A stretch of 64,000 nucleotides of DNA. It comes from Streptomyces mirabilis. Its GTDB lineage: Bacteria > Actinomycetota > Actinomycetes > Streptomycetales > Streptomycetaceae. The DNA lies in assembly GCF_018310535.1 (NCBI RefSeq), contig NZ_CP074102.1:4774001-4838000 (forward strand), in the 5' to 3' direction. A program made the translations under genes and the position numbers. The notes under the pieces are model-generated. The model ran no database searches, was not told the DNA's origin, and saw only the letters and a program-made list of their open reading frames with translations. Positions 32,464 to 42,185 of this stretch are shown here, piece after piece (position 1 is the first letter of the stretch; each line of letters opens with the position of its first letter).

Positions 32464-33381
32464 ATGGATGCTGTTTCGCGCAAGACGATCGTCATCACGG
32501 GGGCCGGATCCGGCTTCGGCGCGCTGTCCGCCCGTGCCCTCGCCCGCGCCGGACACACGGTGTACGCCGCGATGCGGGACACCGGCGGGCGCAACGCGGC
32601 CCGGGTCGCGGAGGCCGAGGCGTACGCCGCCGAGCACGCGGTGGACCTCCGTACGGTCGAACTCGACGTCCTCTCCCAGGAGTCGGCGGACGCGGCGATC
32701 GCCACGGTGCTGGCGGGGGCCGGCCGGCTGGACGTCCTCGTCCACAACGCCGGGCACATGGTGACCGGCCCGGCGGAGGCCTTCACGCCCGCCGAACTGG
32801 CCGCGGTCCACGACACGAACGTGCTGGGCACCCAGCGCGTCAACCGGGCCGCGCTGCCGCACCTGCGGGCCCAGGGCCACGGCCTGCTGCTGTGGGTCGG
32901 CTCCACCTCCACGCGCGGCGGCACCCCGCCGTACCTGGCGCCGTACTTCGCCGCCAAGGCCGCGATGGACGCGCTCGCCGTGTCGTACGCCGCCGAGCTG
33001 GCCCGCTTCGGCATCGAGACGACGATCGTGGTGCCGGGCGCGTTCACCTCGGGCACGAACCACTTCGCGAGCGGCGGCCACCCCTCCGAACAGACCGTGC
33101 TGCCCGCCTACGAGGAGCACTACGCGGGCCTGATGGACCAGGTCGCGGGACGCCTGGCGGCCCTCACGCCGCCCGACGCGGACGTGTCGCTCGTCGCCGA
33201 CGCCATCGTCGACGTGGTGGACACCCCGTACGGGAAGCGTCCCTTCCGGGTGCACGTAGACCCGGCGGACGACGGTTCGCAGGAGGTCAGCGTGGTCGCG
33301 GACCGTGTCCGCGCCGAGTTCCTGACCCGGATCGGCCTGGCGGACCTGCTGTCCCCCGTAGCGCAGAAGGAGACGGCGTGA
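32464..33381 (+). CDS. SDR-family oxidoreductase
   Basis: 305 residues, ATG 32464 after AAGGAG. Motifs: IVITGAGSGFGALSARALA (TGxxxGxG with Phe), RDTGGRNAARVAEAEAYAAEHAVDLRTVELDV, VHNAGHMVTGPAEAFTPAEL, WVGSTSTRGGTPPYLAPYFAAKAAMDAL with catalytic Ser, Tyr and Lys as Y-F-A-A-K, and IVVPGAFTSGTNHFA. The long C-terminus (DADVSLVADAIVDVVDTPYGKRPFRVHVDPADDG) is typical of SDRs with larger substrates. Its stop overlaps the TetR start (GTGA). Confidence 0.87.
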   Translation: MDAVSRKTIVITGAGSGFGALSARALARAGHTVYAAMRDTGGRNAARVAEAEAYAAEHAVDLRTVELDVLSQESADAAIATVLAGAGRLDVLVHNAGHMVTGPAEAFTPAELAAVHDTNVLGTQRVNRAALPHLRAQGHGLLLWVGSTSTRGGTPPYLAPYFAAKAAMDALAVSYAAELARFGIETTIVVPGAFTSGTNHFASGGHPSEQTVLPAYEEHYAGLMDQVAGRLAALTPPDADVSLVADAIVDVVDTPYGKRPFRVHVDPADDGSQEVSVVADRVRAEFLTRIGLADLLSPVAQKETA

Positions 33382-34151
33382 CCTCGGACGACTCGGATAA
33401 CGTCGCTACCGTGAGTACGTCCGTGAGCAGTACGAAAGCGCGCATCCTCGAAGTGGCGGCCGAGCTGGTGGCGAACTCCCCCGACGGGGACGTCTCCACC
33501 CGGGCGGTCTGCGAGGCGGCGGGGGTCGGCGCCCCCGCCCTCTACCGCCACTTCGGGGACAAGGAGGGCCTGCTGTCGGCGGTGGTCGACCACGGGTACG
33601 AGAAGTACCTGACGACCAAGCGCAGCCGCAGGCCCGGCACGGATCCGATCCAGGACCTGCGCGACGGCTGGGACACCCACACGGACTTTGCCCTGCGCAA
33701 CCCGAACCTGTACCGCCTCATGAACTCCCCGGCGATGCGCACGCCGCCGGCCGCCGCCCTGGAGTCCCACCGCATCCTCACCGCGGACCTCCGGCGCGCG
33801 GCCGAACAGGGCAAGCTGCGCCTGGCCCCCGAACTCGCCGCCCAGATGATCATGTCTGCCAACGTCGGCGTCTCCCTGATGCTGGTCTCCCGCCAGGCGA
33901 CCTTCACGGACGAGACGCTCTCCCGGCGGATACGGGACGCGGTGCACGCGGTGGTCTTCACCCCGGAGGCGACGGGGCCGGAGACCGCGTCCGCCGGCGA
34001 GGAGGAAGCGAAAGAGGAAGACGTACTCCCCGCCACCGCCACCCACCTCGCCGCCCTCCTCCGCCAGACCCCGAGGCAGGACTTCACCCCGGGCGAGTCC
34101 GCCCTCCTGGGCGAGTGGCTGGACCGTCTCTCCAACACGACACCGGAATAG
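33378..34151 (+). CDS. TetR-family regulator of the SDR operon
   Basis: 257 residues from GTG 33378, overlapping the SDR stop by four bases. HTH: TKARILEVAAELVANSPDGDVSTRAVCEAAGVGAPALYRHFGDKEGLLSAVV. The C-terminal domain fits the TetR_C_33-like group and ends with LGEWLDRLSNTTPE. An in-frame GTG at 33411 directly follows an operator-like site (33396-33410); if that is the real start of a shorter transcript the protein loses 11 disordered residues. By position and by the matching sites at 31593-31653 I infer autoregulation of the whole operon. Confidence 0.85.
   Translation: MTSDDSDNVATVSTSVSSTKARILEVAAELVANSPDGDVSTRAVCEAAGVGAPALYRHFGDKEGLLSAVVDHGYEKYLTTKRSRRPGTDPIQDLRDGWDTHTDFALRNPNLYRLMNSPAMRTPPAAALESHRILTADLRRAAEQGKLRLAPELAAQMIMSANVGVSLMLVSRQATFTDETLSRRIRDAVHAVVFTPEATGPETASAGEEEAKEEDVLPATATHLAALLRQTPRQDFTPGESALLGEWLDRLSNTTPE
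33396..33410. promoter_or_regulatory. Fourth operator-like site inside the TetR start region
   Basis: GATAACGTCGCTACC matches the 31593-31653 array and ends one base before GTG 33411, so it could control a separate TetR promoter. Confidence 0.5.
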
Positions 34152-34314
34152 CCGTACTCAGGCCACGACGGGCCACGACGGGCCACGACAGGTCACGGCC
34201 TCGCGGCAACCTGAGTACGACGCCGGATGCCGCCCGAACACGTGACGCTGCCGGCCCTCGGCCCGTGAGTGCCGGGACAGTTCCGCCGCCGACGGCGGTG
34301 TCGCCCCGGCCGGC
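34152..34314. terminator. Convergent intergenic region with tandem repeat and hairpin
   Basis: 34161-34197 has four imperfect copies of a ten-base GGCCACGACG unit. A hairpin follows, with the arms GCCGGG-ACA and TGT-CGCCCCGGC around a CCGCCGCCGACGGCGG stem (34271-34312). It lies between the TetR and PHP gene ends and probably stops transcription both ways. No gene is seen. Confidence 0.5.
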
Positions 34315-35862
34315 TCAAGCCCCCAGGAAAATCGGGTTCGTGAACGCGGCCAACGCCCCCGGCACCGGCCCCGCCGCCGTCTCGTGGCGCAACTCCGCCC
34401 GTACGTAGGCCGCGTACTGCGCCGTCGTGTTCCACTCCACCGTCCCGGAACCCGAGACGGGCAAGGGGGCGCTCGTGAAAAGAACTCCCTGGTCGGTGAC
34501 GAAGCGGACCGTGCAACGGGGGGCGCCGGTGGCCTCCAGGCGGACGGTGACCGGGGTGTCGGGGGCGACCCGCAGGCGCTCGCCGATCCCGGCGTGCTCG
34601 CCCTTCGAGCCTGTCGCCGTGAAGGACAGCGACACCACCTTCGACTCCGCCACGTAGGAGCGGCCCGCGCGCAGGCCCTCCTGGATGGCCTCGCGGGTCA
34701 GGTCGTCGGCGAGGACGACCGTCTGCGGGCTGCCGACCGGATCGGGGTCGCGGTGGGCGTCGCTGTTGCCCATCGCCGGGAGCCAGGAGCGGTCGGGGGT
34801 GCCCGAACGTACGGCCGCCACCAGTGTGTTGTCCCAGTCCGCGAGGGTCACCTCGTCGTCGGGGGTGTACGGGCCGTTCCACACCTCCACCGCGTCCGCC
34901 TCCCCGAAGCCGAACTTCCAGCCGCAGCCGACACAGGTGGCGTGGGGGTGGGCGGGGACGACGAGGCCGCCCGCGCGACGGATCTGACGGGCGAAACGGC
35001 CGAAACGGTTGTCGCGGGCCCGGTAGCGCCAGTCGACGAACGTGGCGGGGTCCGTGCCGAGGGCCACCACGTGACCGTTGCGGGTCGTGATCTCCTCGCC
35101 CAGCAGGATCAGCAGTTCGCCGTCGGGATGGGGGCCCGCCTGGTCCGCCCAGTGGGGGTGCGAGGAGTGCGTGTTGTGGTCCGAGGTGTTGATGAAGTCC
35201 AGGCCCGCGGCGCGCGCCAGCGCGGCGATCTCCGCGGGGGTGCGGCGGCCGTCCGAGTACCAGGAGTGGAGGTGGCAGTCACCCCGGTACCAGGCGCGGC
35301 CCCGGCCCTTCGCACGGGACGGCGGGTACGCCGGGACCGGGGTGGCGTCCTGCTCCCCGTACGTCAGCGTGATCGTGACCTCGTACGGCAGGCCCTGCGG
35401 CGCCACCGTGTAGGGGCCCAGCGCGATGTGCCAGGTGCCGGGGTGGATCCGGCCGGGGATGTAGCCCGGCGTCGCGTCGTCCGCGCGGACGAAGAACTCG
35501 GTGCGCGCGCCGCCCGACCAGCCGCGGAAGCCCTCGCCGCCCAGTGCCGTGCCGCGCTCGTCGAAGAGGCCGATGTCGAGCGCGTTGCCCGCGGTGCCGG
35601 CCGGGACGGACGGTTTCTCGTAGGTGTACGCGACGTGGATCTCCCGCACGCCGCGCGGGACCTCCACCGGGAGGTACACGAAGTCCGGTGAACCGGTGGG
35701 CAGGGTGCCGGACACCGTACGGGTCTCGGTACGGTCGGTCGCCTCGGAGCCGCTCGCGAAGGTCACGCTTCCCAACGTAAGGGCGGCCGCCGCCCCCGTC
35801 ACGAACAGCGCGCGTCTGCCGATTCCGTCGAAACTCTCGATGCCGTGGTCGTCCTCGCACAT
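34315..35862 (-). CDS. Secreted CehA/McbA-family PHP-type metallophosphoesterase
   Basis: 515 residues from ATG 35862, after GGGAG; an ATG 11 codons upstream is not used. The N-terminus has R-R at 16-17 in front of a hydrophobic segment (ALFVTGAAAALTLGS), so Tat export is likely. PHP metal-site motifs: DCHLHSWYSDG (HxH at about 197-199), NTSDHNTHS, HPHATCVGCGWKFGF, EVWNGPY, GNSDAHRDPDP. The region before the PHP domain is beta-rich (IHVAYTYEKPSVPAGTAGNALDIGL) and the C-terminus is an Ig-like beta sandwich. Members hydrolyse phosphodiesters or carbamates such as carbaryl (CehA); the substrate here is unknown. It is divergent from fbiC. Confidence 0.85.
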   Translation of the reverse strand: MCEDDHGIESFDGIGRRALFVTGAAAALTLGSVTFASGSEATDRTETRTVSGTLPTGSPDFVYLPVEVPRGVREIHVAYTYEKPSVPAGTAGNALDIGLFDERGTALGGEGFRGWSGGARTEFFVRADDATPGYIPGRIHPGTWHIALGPYTVAPQGLPYEVTITLTYGEQDATPVPAYPPSRAKGRGRAWYRGDCHLHSWYSDGRRTPAEIAALARAAGLDFINTSDHNTHSSHPHWADQAGPHPDGELLILLGEEITTRNGHVVALGTDPATFVDWRYRARDNRFGRFARQIRRAGGLVVPAHPHATCVGCGWKFGFGEADAVEVWNGPYTPDDEVTLADWDNTLVAAVRSGTPDRSWLPAMGNSDAHRDPDPVGSPQTVVLADDLTREAIQEGLRAGRSYVAESKVVSLSFTATGSKGEHAGIGERLRVAPDTPVTVRLEATGAPRCTVRFVTDQGVLFTSAPLPVSGSGTVEWNTTAQYAAYVRAELRHETAAGPVPGALAAFTNPIFLGA

Positions 35863-36090
35863 GCTGCTGCTCCCAGGGTGTCGTGAGAGTGACATGGGTG
35901 GTGCACGTTGGCACGTACAACCCTGGTAGTCGGCTGTGAACTGCGGGGCAAGGGAAGGAAATCGACAGCTTTCGGGGAGGCGGCGCGCCTGCCAGGGCCC
36001 GACCCGCGCGGGGTGCCAGTGGCAGCCTGTAACGATCTGCCGCCCCGGAGGAATACGGCCACGCCCTGTAATGCCTGATCACCACGATCG

Positions 36091-36096
36091 TATGCT
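36091..36096 (+). promoter_or_regulatory. Possible -10 element of a leaderless fbiC mRNA
   Basis: TATGCT lies six bases before ATG 36103, and there is no Shine-Dalgarno at a usable distance (AAGG abuts the ATG). A leaderless transcript would explain both. The intergenic region 35863-36090 shows no gene. Confidence 0.35.
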
Positions 36097-36102
36097 CGAA
36101 GG

Positions 36103-38688
36103 ATGACGACCACCGCGACCTCCGGAACCGGCCCGACCGAGAACTCCATGCGTCGCGCCCTCAAACGCGCCCGTGACGGCGTCGCCCTCGACGTGACCGA
36201 GGCCGCGGTGCTGCTCCAGGCGCGCGGCGAGGCCCTCGACGACCTCGCCGCGTCCGCCGCCCGGGTGCGGGACGCGGGCCTGGAGGCGGCCGGCCGGCCC
36301 GGCGTCATCACGTACTCCAAGAGCGTCTTCATCCCGTTGACCCGGCTGTGCCGTGACAAGTGCCACTACTGCACCTTCGTCACCGTGCCGGGCAAGCTGC
36401 GCCGCGCCGGGCACGGGATGTTCATGTCGCCGGACGAGGTCCTCGACGTCGCCCGGCGCGGCGCGGAACTCGGCTGCAAGGAAGCCCTCATCACGCTCGG
36501 CGACAAGCCCGAGGACCGCTGGCCCGAGGCCCGGGAGTGGCTGGACGCGCACGGGTACGACGACACGATCGCGTATGTCCGTGCCATCTCCATCCGGATC
36601 CTGGAGGAGACGGGGCTGCTGCCTCACCTCAACCCGGGGGTGATGTCCTGGACCGACTTCCAGCGGCTCAAGCCCGTCGCGCCGAGCATGGGCATGATGC
36701 TGGAGACGACGGCGACGCGGCTGTGGAGCGAGCCCGGCGGTCCGCACCACGGGTCTCCGGACAAGGAGCCCGCCGTACGGCTGCGGGTCCTGGAGGACGC
36801 GGGGCGGTCGTCCGTTCCCTTCACCAGCGGGCTGCTGATCGGGATCGGGGAGACGTACGAGGAGCGTGCCGAGTCGCTGTTCGCGCTGCGCCGCGTGTCC
36901 CGGTCCTACCACGGCATCCAGGAACTGATCATCCAGAACTTCCGCGCCAAGCCGGACACGGCGATGCGCGGGATGCCGGACGCCGAACTGGACGAGCTGG
37001 TCGCCACGGTGGCCGTCGCCCGGCACATCATGGGACCGGCCGCCTGCCTCCAGGCCCCGCCGAACCTGGTGGACAGTGAGTACGGGCGGCTGATCGGCGC
37101 GGGGATCGACGACTGGGGCGGGGTCTCGCCGCTCACCATCGACCACGTCAACCCCGAGCGCCCCTGGCCGCAGATCGAGCAGCTGGCCGAGCAGTCGCGT
37201 GCCGTCGGCTTCGAACTGCGCGAGCGGCTGTGTGTGTACCCCGAGTTCGTGCAGCGCGGGGAGCCCTGGCTCGACCCGCGGCTGCTGCCGCACGTACGGG
37301 CGCTCGCGGACCCGGAGACGGGGCTCGCCCTCGAGGACGCCGTCGTCGAGGGGCACCCCTGGCAGGAGCCGGAGGAGGCCTTCACGGCGTCGGGGCGCAC
37401 CGATCTGCACCACACCATCGACACCGAGGGGCGCACCGGCGACCGCCGGGACGACTTCGACCTCGTGTACGGCGACTGGGAGGCGCTGCGGGAGGCGGCG
37501 GCGCCCGGGATGGTGCCCTCCCGCATCGACACCGACGTACGGGCGGCTCTCGCGACCGCGGCCGACGACCCGACGAAGCTCACCGACGACGAGGCGCTCG
37601 CCCTGCTGCACGCGGACGGTCCGGCGCTCGACGCCCTCTGCCGGATCGCGGACGACGTGCGCAAGTCCGCCGTCGGCGACGACGTCACGTACATCGTCAC
37701 CCGGAACATCAACTTCACCAACGTCTGCTACACCGGCTGCCGCTTCTGCGCCTTCGCCCAGCGCCGCACGGACGCCGACGCGTACACGCTGTCGCTGGAC
37801 CAGGTGGCCGACCGCGCCCAGCAGGCCTGGGACCTGGGGGCCGTGGAAGTCTGCATGCAGGGCGGTATCCACCCGGACCTGCCGGGTACGGCGTACTTCG
37901 ACATCGCGAAGGCGGTGAAGGAGCGCGTCCCCGGCATGCACGTGCACGCCTTCTCCCCGATGGAGGTCGTCAACGGCGCGACACGTACGGGGATGTCCAT
38001 CCGTGAGTGGCTGACCGCCGCGAAGGAGGCGGGCCTCGACACCATCCCCGGCACTGCGGCGGAGATCCTCGACGACGAGGTCCGCTGGGTCCTGACGAAG
38101 GGCAAGCTGCCCACGGCGACCTGGATCGAGGTCGTCACGACCGCGCACGAGCTCGGCATCCGCTCCTCGTCCACGATGATGTACGGGCATGTGGACCAGC
38201 CCCGCCACTGGCTCGGCCACTTCCGGACCCTGGCCCGCATCCAGCAGCAGACCGGCGGCTTCACCGAGTTCGTGACGCTCCCGTTCATCCACACCAACGC
38301 GCCGGTGTACCTGGCGGGCATCTCCCGCCCGGGCCCGACCACCCGCGACAACCGAGCCGTGGTGGCCATGGCCCGCCTCCTGCTCCACCCGCACATCCCC
38401 AACATCCAGACCAGCTGGGTGAAGCTGGGCACCGAGGGCGCGGCGGAGATGCTCCGCTCCGGCGCCAACGACCTCGGCGGCACGCTGATGGAGGAGACCA
38501 TCTCCCGGATGGCGGGCTCCTCGTACGGCTCGTACAAGTCCGTCAAGGACCTCGTCGCCGTCGCGGAGGCGGCCGGGCGTCCGGCGAAGCCGCGGACGAC
38601 CCTGTACGGGGAGGTCTCCGAGGAACGGCAGCGAGCGGCGGAGGTGTCGGACGGGCACCTGCCGGAGCTGCTGCCGGTCCTGGATTGA
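36103..38688 (+). CDS. fbiC: FO synthase (bifunctional CofG/CofH), F420 biosynthesis
   Basis: 861 residues with two radical-SAM halves. The N-terminal CofG-like half has CRDKCHYC (about residues 83-90); the C-terminal CofH-like half has CYTGCRFC near 543-550. Other landmarks are [61 protein letters not shown], and [18 protein letters not shown]. It joins 5-amino-6-ribitylamino-uracil with tyrosine to make FO (7,8-didemethyl-8-hydroxy-5-deazariboflavin), the chromophore of F420, using two S-adenosylmethionine-derived radicals. That ties in with the two LLM oxidoreductases and the Ddn-like protein in this window. The length and both 4Fe-4S sites are normal. Confidence 0.97.
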   Translation: MTTTATSGTGPTENSMRRALKRARDGVALDVTEAAVLLQARGEALDDLAASAARVRDAGLEAAGRPGVITYSKSVFIPLTRLCRDKCHYCTFVTVPGKLRRAGHGMFMSPDEVLDVARRGAELGCKEALITLGDKPEDRWPEAREWLDAHGYDDTIAYVRAISIRILEETGLLPHLNPGVMSWTDFQRLKPVAPSMGMMLETTATRLWSEPGGPHHGSPDKEPAVRLRVLEDAGRSSVPFTSGLLIGIGETYEERAESLFALRRVSRSYHGIQELIIQNFRAKPDTAMRGMPDAELDELVATVAVARHIMGPAACLQAPPNLVDSEYGRLIGAGIDDWGGVSPLTIDHVNPERPWPQIEQLAEQSRAVGFELRERLCVYPEFVQRGEPWLDPRLLPHVRALADPETGLALEDAVVEGHPWQEPEEAFTASGRTDLHHTIDTEGRTGDRRDDFDLVYGDWEALREAAAPGMVPSRIDTDVRAALATAADDPTKLTDDEALALLHADGPALDALCRIADDVRKSAVGDDVTYIVTRNINFTNVCYTGCRFCAFAQRRTDADAYTLSLDQVADRAQQAWDLGAVEVCMQGGIHPDLPGTAYFDIAKAVKERVPGMHVHAFSPMEVVNGATRTGMSIREWLTAAKEAGLDTIPGTAAEILDDEVRWVLTKGKLPTATWIEVVTTAHELGIRSSSTMMYGHVDQPRHWLGHFRTLARIQQQTGGFTEFVTLPFIHTNAPVYLAGISRPGPTTRDNRAVVAMARLLLHPHIPNIQTSWVKLGTEGAAEMLRSGANDLGGTLMEETISRMAGSSYGSYKSVKDLVAVAEAAGRPAKPRTTLYGEVSEERQRAAEVSDGHLPELLPVLD

Positions 38689-38780
38689 CGGCCGAAGCGT
38701 GCGGTGGCCCGGGCGCGTCGGAGTACGATGATCCGACCCTCGGTGGAGGGCACAGAAGCCTTGTGAGCCTGAGGAGTTGC

Positions 38781-39356
38781 GTGTCCGTGCCTGCCCGACG
38801 GCTTCCCTCCTGGATCTGGGTCACCGGTCTGACCGCCGCGGCGATCGTGGGCGTCACCGCCCTGGCCGCGCAGGCCGACCAAGGCGCGCACCCGACAGCC
38901 GCCCACGCCGCCGGGGCGAAGCCGTCCGCGTCGGCGAGCCCGCGGCCCTCCGCCTCGCCCAGGAAGGCCGACCCGGTCGCCGTGCCCGACGGCTCGGGCA
39001 CCGGACGGCGGATCGTCTACTCGCTCGCCCAGCGGCGGGTGTGGCTGGTCGACACCGGCGAGGCCGTCCGACGCACCTTCGCGGTGTGGCCGGGCACGGT
39101 GAGCCCGGCGCCGGGCCGGTACGCGGTGTCGACCACCGTCGCCTCCACCACGGGGACGGACGGCACGAAGGTCGAGAACATCGTCTACTTCACCGTCGCC
39201 TCCGGCGTGAACATCGCGTTCTCCAACGCCCAGGACGGTTCCTCGCCACAGCCCGCGGCGGGCGTGAAGACCGGCGGGATCCGCATGCACAGCGCGGACG
39301 GGGACGCCGTCTGGGCGTTCGGCAGCAAGGGTACGAAGGTCTCCGTGGTGAAGTAA
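38781..39356 (+). CDS. Exported L,D-transpeptidase-like protein without the catalytic Cys
   Basis: 191 residues from GTG 38781, five bases after GAGGAG (GTG 38787 is the other choice). A signal/anchor segment (WIWVTGLTAAAIVGVTALAAQA) is followed by an Ala/Ser/Pro-rich spacer and a domain that follows the YkuD pattern: RRIVYSLAQRRVWLVDTGE, RTFAVWPGTVSPAPGRYAVSTTVAST, VNIAFSNAQDG, GGIRMHSADGDAVWAFGSKG. In active L,D-transpeptidases the last motif is HGT..P...S.GCIR with a Cys; here the H-S-x-D and W-A-F replace it and there is no Cys, so it is likely inactive or binds peptidoglycan. Similar proteins are usual in streptomycetes. Confidence 0.7.
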   Translation: MSVPARRLPSWIWVTGLTAAAIVGVTALAAQADQGAHPTAAHAAGAKPSASASPRPSASPRKADPVAVPDGSGTGRRIVYSLAQRRVWLVDTGEAVRRTFAVWPGTVSPAPGRYAVSTTVASTTGTDGTKVENIVYFTVASGVNIAFSNAQDGSSPQPAAGVKTGGIRMHSADGDAVWAFGSKGTKVSVVK

Positions 39357-39384
39357 CGGCCAGGGCGATGGAGGGGGCTGGCGG

Positions 39385-41778
39385 ATGGGGCGTGCGCGGC
39401 CGTCGATGCAGGAGCTGATCGCTCGGCGCAGACGGGCGGGATTCGTGGGGCGAAGCCACGAACGGGCCGTCTTCCACCGGAACCTGGAGCTGCCGCCCGA
39501 GGACGAACGCCACCGCTTCCTCTTCCATGTGCACGGCAACGCGGGGGTCGGAAAGACCTTCCTGGTGAGGGAGTTCGAGCAGATCGCCCGGGACCGCGGG
39601 GCCTTGACGGCGTACGTCGACGAGAGCGTCGGTAGCGTGCCCGAGGCCATGAGCGCGATCAGTCGCCAACTCGGTCTGCAGGGCCGGAGGTTCAAGGAAC
39701 TGGATCGGCTGCTCGCCGTTCACCGGGAGCGGCGGCACGAGGCCGAGACGGTCGCCTTGGTCGACACCGAACCCGGTGAGCCCTCGGCGGCCGGTCTGGT
39801 GGTGGCACGCGCCGGACTGGTCGGACTTGGCATGGTGCCGGGCGTGGGCGCCTTCGCGGGCGCCCTGGACGCGGGCCAACTCGCCCAGAGTGCTGACAGG
39901 TTGCGGGCGAGTCTCAGCGCGCGCTTCCGCAGCCAAGAGGACGTGCAGCTGGTCCTGACACCCGAACGGGTGCTGACGCCGGTGCTGCTGGGCGAGTTGT
40001 CGGAGGCGGCGTCGACGGCGCCCTGGATCGTCCTGTTCTTCGACACCTACGAACGCACCGGGCCGCTCCTCGACGGCTGGCTGCACGAGGTGATCACCAC
40101 CGACCGTTACGGCACTCTGTCCGCCGACGTCGTCATCGTCACCTCCGGCCAACGGCCCTTCGACACCGCCCGCTGGGGCGGCTTCGCGGACTTCATGACG
40201 GACGTGCCGCTCGGGCCGTTCACGGAGGCGGAGGCACGGGGGCTGCTCGCCGGCAAAGGGGTGGTGGCCGAGCCGGTTGTCGACGAGGTGCTGCGGCTCA
40301 CGGGCGGGCTGCCGGTGCTGGTGTCGACCCTCGCGGAGACCCGGCCGGCCGATCCGGACGACGTGGGAGACCCGAGCACGACGGCGGTGGAGCGGTTCCT
40401 GAAGTGGGAGCCGGACCCGGTGCGGCGCGCGGTCGCTCTGGCGTGTGCGCTGCCGCGGCGCCTGGACGCGGACGTGTTCCGGGCGGTGGTGGACGGTACG
40501 GATATCGAACTCGACGTCCTTTACGGCTGGTTGCGGGAACGACCGTTCGTCGACGAACGCGGCGACCGGATGCAGTACCACGACGTCGTACGGGCCCCGA
40601 TGCTGCGCCTCCAGCGCAAGGGCTCGCCCAGGCGGTGGGCCGAGCGGCACGAGCGGCTCGCGGCGGCCTTCGCCGGGTGGCGGGAGGAGACCGAGGCCAG
40701 GCTGGAGGACGGCTACGAGTGGGCCGACGAGGACTGGCGGGAGCTGCGGCTCGCGGAGTCGTACCACCTGCTGTGCGCCGCACCCCGATCCGCGCTTCCC
40801 GCCGTCCTCACCGACGTCGTGGATGCCTGTGGTCAGGCGGACGACCTGGTGAGGCGCTGGATGCGGCTGCTGGCCGACGCGGGACAGGACACGGACGCCC
40901 AGGCCGTGCGGGCCTGCGGAAGCGACCTGACGCGGGTGCTCGACGAGGGAGGCAAGCCCGAGGTGCTCCGGTTCCTGCTCGGGCGGGCACGGGGCGACGA
41001 GCCCTGGCGGGCGCGGGCGCGGGCGGAGCTGGCCGACTTTCTCGCGCGGGACGGTGCCTACGAGCGCGCCCTGGAGGAGTACGGCCGCGCCCTCGCCCTG
41101 GACCCGTACCTGGTGCGGGCCCACCGAGGGCGGGCCCTGACCCGCGGCGGCCTGGGCGACCACGAGGGCGCACTCGCCGACGTCGAGCGCGTGGTGGAGC
41201 TGGAGCCGGACAACCCGAACAACATCGTCCTGCGCGGCGAGCACCACCGCCTCCTGCGCCATGACGACGAGGCGGTCCGGGACCTGAGCGAAGGCATTCG
41301 ACGCGACCCGGCCAACGCCTTCGCCTGGGCCTCCCGAGGCGCCACCCACGAGCGCGCCGGAGACCCCGATGCGGCCCTCGCCGACTTCGGCCGCGCGCTC
41401 GACCTCAAGCCGGACTACGCCTGGGCACTGGGCCGCCGGGCCCGGGTCTGGCGTGGACTGGCCGAACACGACCGCCAGTTGGCCGACCTCGACCGGGCCC
41501 TCGCCCTCTGGCCCGACTGGGGCTGGGGCCACTGCGAACGTGGCGACGCCCTCCGAGTGGCCGGCCGCCACGAGGAGGCCCTCGCCGACTACGACGAGGC
41601 GCTCACCATCGATCCCGAGTACGCCTCGGCCCACGCCAGCCGCGGCGCGGCGCTGGCCGACCTGGGCCGCCGTGAGGAGGCACTCGCCGCCCTGGACCGC
41701 GCGCTGGAGCTCCGCCCTTCCTACGAGTGGGCCGGCGCCCTGCGCGCCCGCCTCCTGGGCCCCGGAGAATCCGCATGA
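39385..41778 (+). CDS. STAND-like AAA ATPase with C-terminal TPR array
   Basis: 797 residues. Residues 17-50 hold a FVGRSHERAVF start and the P-loop GNAGVGKT (about 51-58). Further STAND/AAA features are PWIVLFFDTYERTG as Walker B-like strand, DVVIVTSGQRPF as sensor strand, and TGGLPVLVSTLAET at the end of the NTPase module. From about 545 to 797 a run of TPRs (AYERALEEYGRALALDPYLVRAHRGRA, HEEALADYDEALTIDPEYASAHASRGAAL and similar) forms the sensor part. There is no effector domain in the protein. STAND ATPases act as signal switches, and some are phage-defence proteins, but nothing here proves defence. It overlaps the broken small gene downstream by four bases (ATGA). Confidence 0.85.
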   Translation: MGRARPSMQELIARRRRAGFVGRSHERAVFHRNLELPPEDERHRFLFHVHGNAGVGKTFLVREFEQIARDRGALTAYVDESVGSVPEAMSAISRQLGLQGRRFKELDRLLAVHRERRHEAETVALVDTEPGEPSAAGLVVARAGLVGLGMVPGVGAFAGALDAGQLAQSADRLRASLSARFRSQEDVQLVLTPERVLTPVLLGELSEAASTAPWIVLFFDTYERTGPLLDGWLHEVITTDRYGTLSADVVIVTSGQRPFDTARWGGFADFMTDVPLGPFTEAEARGLLAGKGVVAEPVVDEVLRLTGGLPVLVSTLAETRPADPDDVGDPSTTAVERFLKWEPDPVRRAVALACALPRRLDADVFRAVVDGTDIELDVLYGWLRERPFVDERGDRMQYHDVVRAPMLRLQRKGSPRRWAERHERLAAAFAGWREETEARLEDGYEWADEDWRELRLAESYHLLCAAPRSALPAVLTDVVDACGQADDLVRRWMRLLADAGQDTDAQAVRACGSDLTRVLDEGGKPEVLRFLLGRARGDEPWRARARAELADFLARDGAYERALEEYGRALALDPYLVRAHRGRALTRGGLGDHEGALADVERVVELEPDNPNNIVLRGEHHRLLRHDDEAVRDLSEGIRRDPANAFAWASRGATHERAGDPDAALADFGRALDLKPDYAWALGRRARVWRGLAEHDRQLADLDRALALWPDWGWGHCERGDALRVAGRHEEALADYDEALTIDPEYASAHASRGAALADLGRREEALAALDRALELRPSYEWAGALRARLLGPGESA

Positions 41779-42185
41779 CAGGCGCAGCCGCAGCAGCGCA
41801 ACACCCCCTCCGCCGGTACCGTACGAGGGCCGAGCCACCCGCACCGGAGGTCACCGTGAGCGCCCAGACCAACGGCCCGTACGGACCGCTGATTCCCATG
41901 CCGGAACTCAACCCGGACGCGTTGCGGGCAGCGGTCGCGCGGATCGCGCCGAGCCGCGTCCGCGCCCTCACACAACACCTCTTCGAAGCCACGACGAATG
42001 CCCAGTAGACGCAGAGCCTCGCGCCACTGCGGGCCTTCGTCCACTCCTGGGCGGTGTTCGTGGCGATCGAGCGACACCCGGAACGTGCCGCCCGTCTGCG
42101 TGACCTGGTACGGCTGACCATCGGCCTCCCCGGAGGACCGAGTGGATCCAGGCCCTCACCAAGGCCACGTCGCCGAGGGAGCCGT
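41775..42185 (+). pseudogene. Broken DUF6247-like small gene with an in-frame nonsense codon
   Basis: ATG 41775 (after GGAGA) opens a frame of 77 codons (MPELNPDALRAAVARIAPSRVRALTQHLFEA), which ends at TAG 42006-42008. The same frame continues with TQSLAPLRAFVHSWAVFVAIERHPERAARLRDLVRL, which looks like the second half of the same family (PLRxFxxxWAxxVxIERHPxxAxRL). One base change to TAG would give this, so I call it a pseudogene; a shifted frame is needed for the end of the protein (around 42142 onwards). DUF6247 is my recollection of the family and has no known function. It lies between the ATPase and the ADP-ribosylglycohydrolase-like gene. Confidence 0.5.

Noticed and set aside
36079..38658. 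An 859-codon minus-strand frame over fbiC
   Set aside because: Antisense shadow of a certain gene; low-complexity Arg/Gly/Val sequence.
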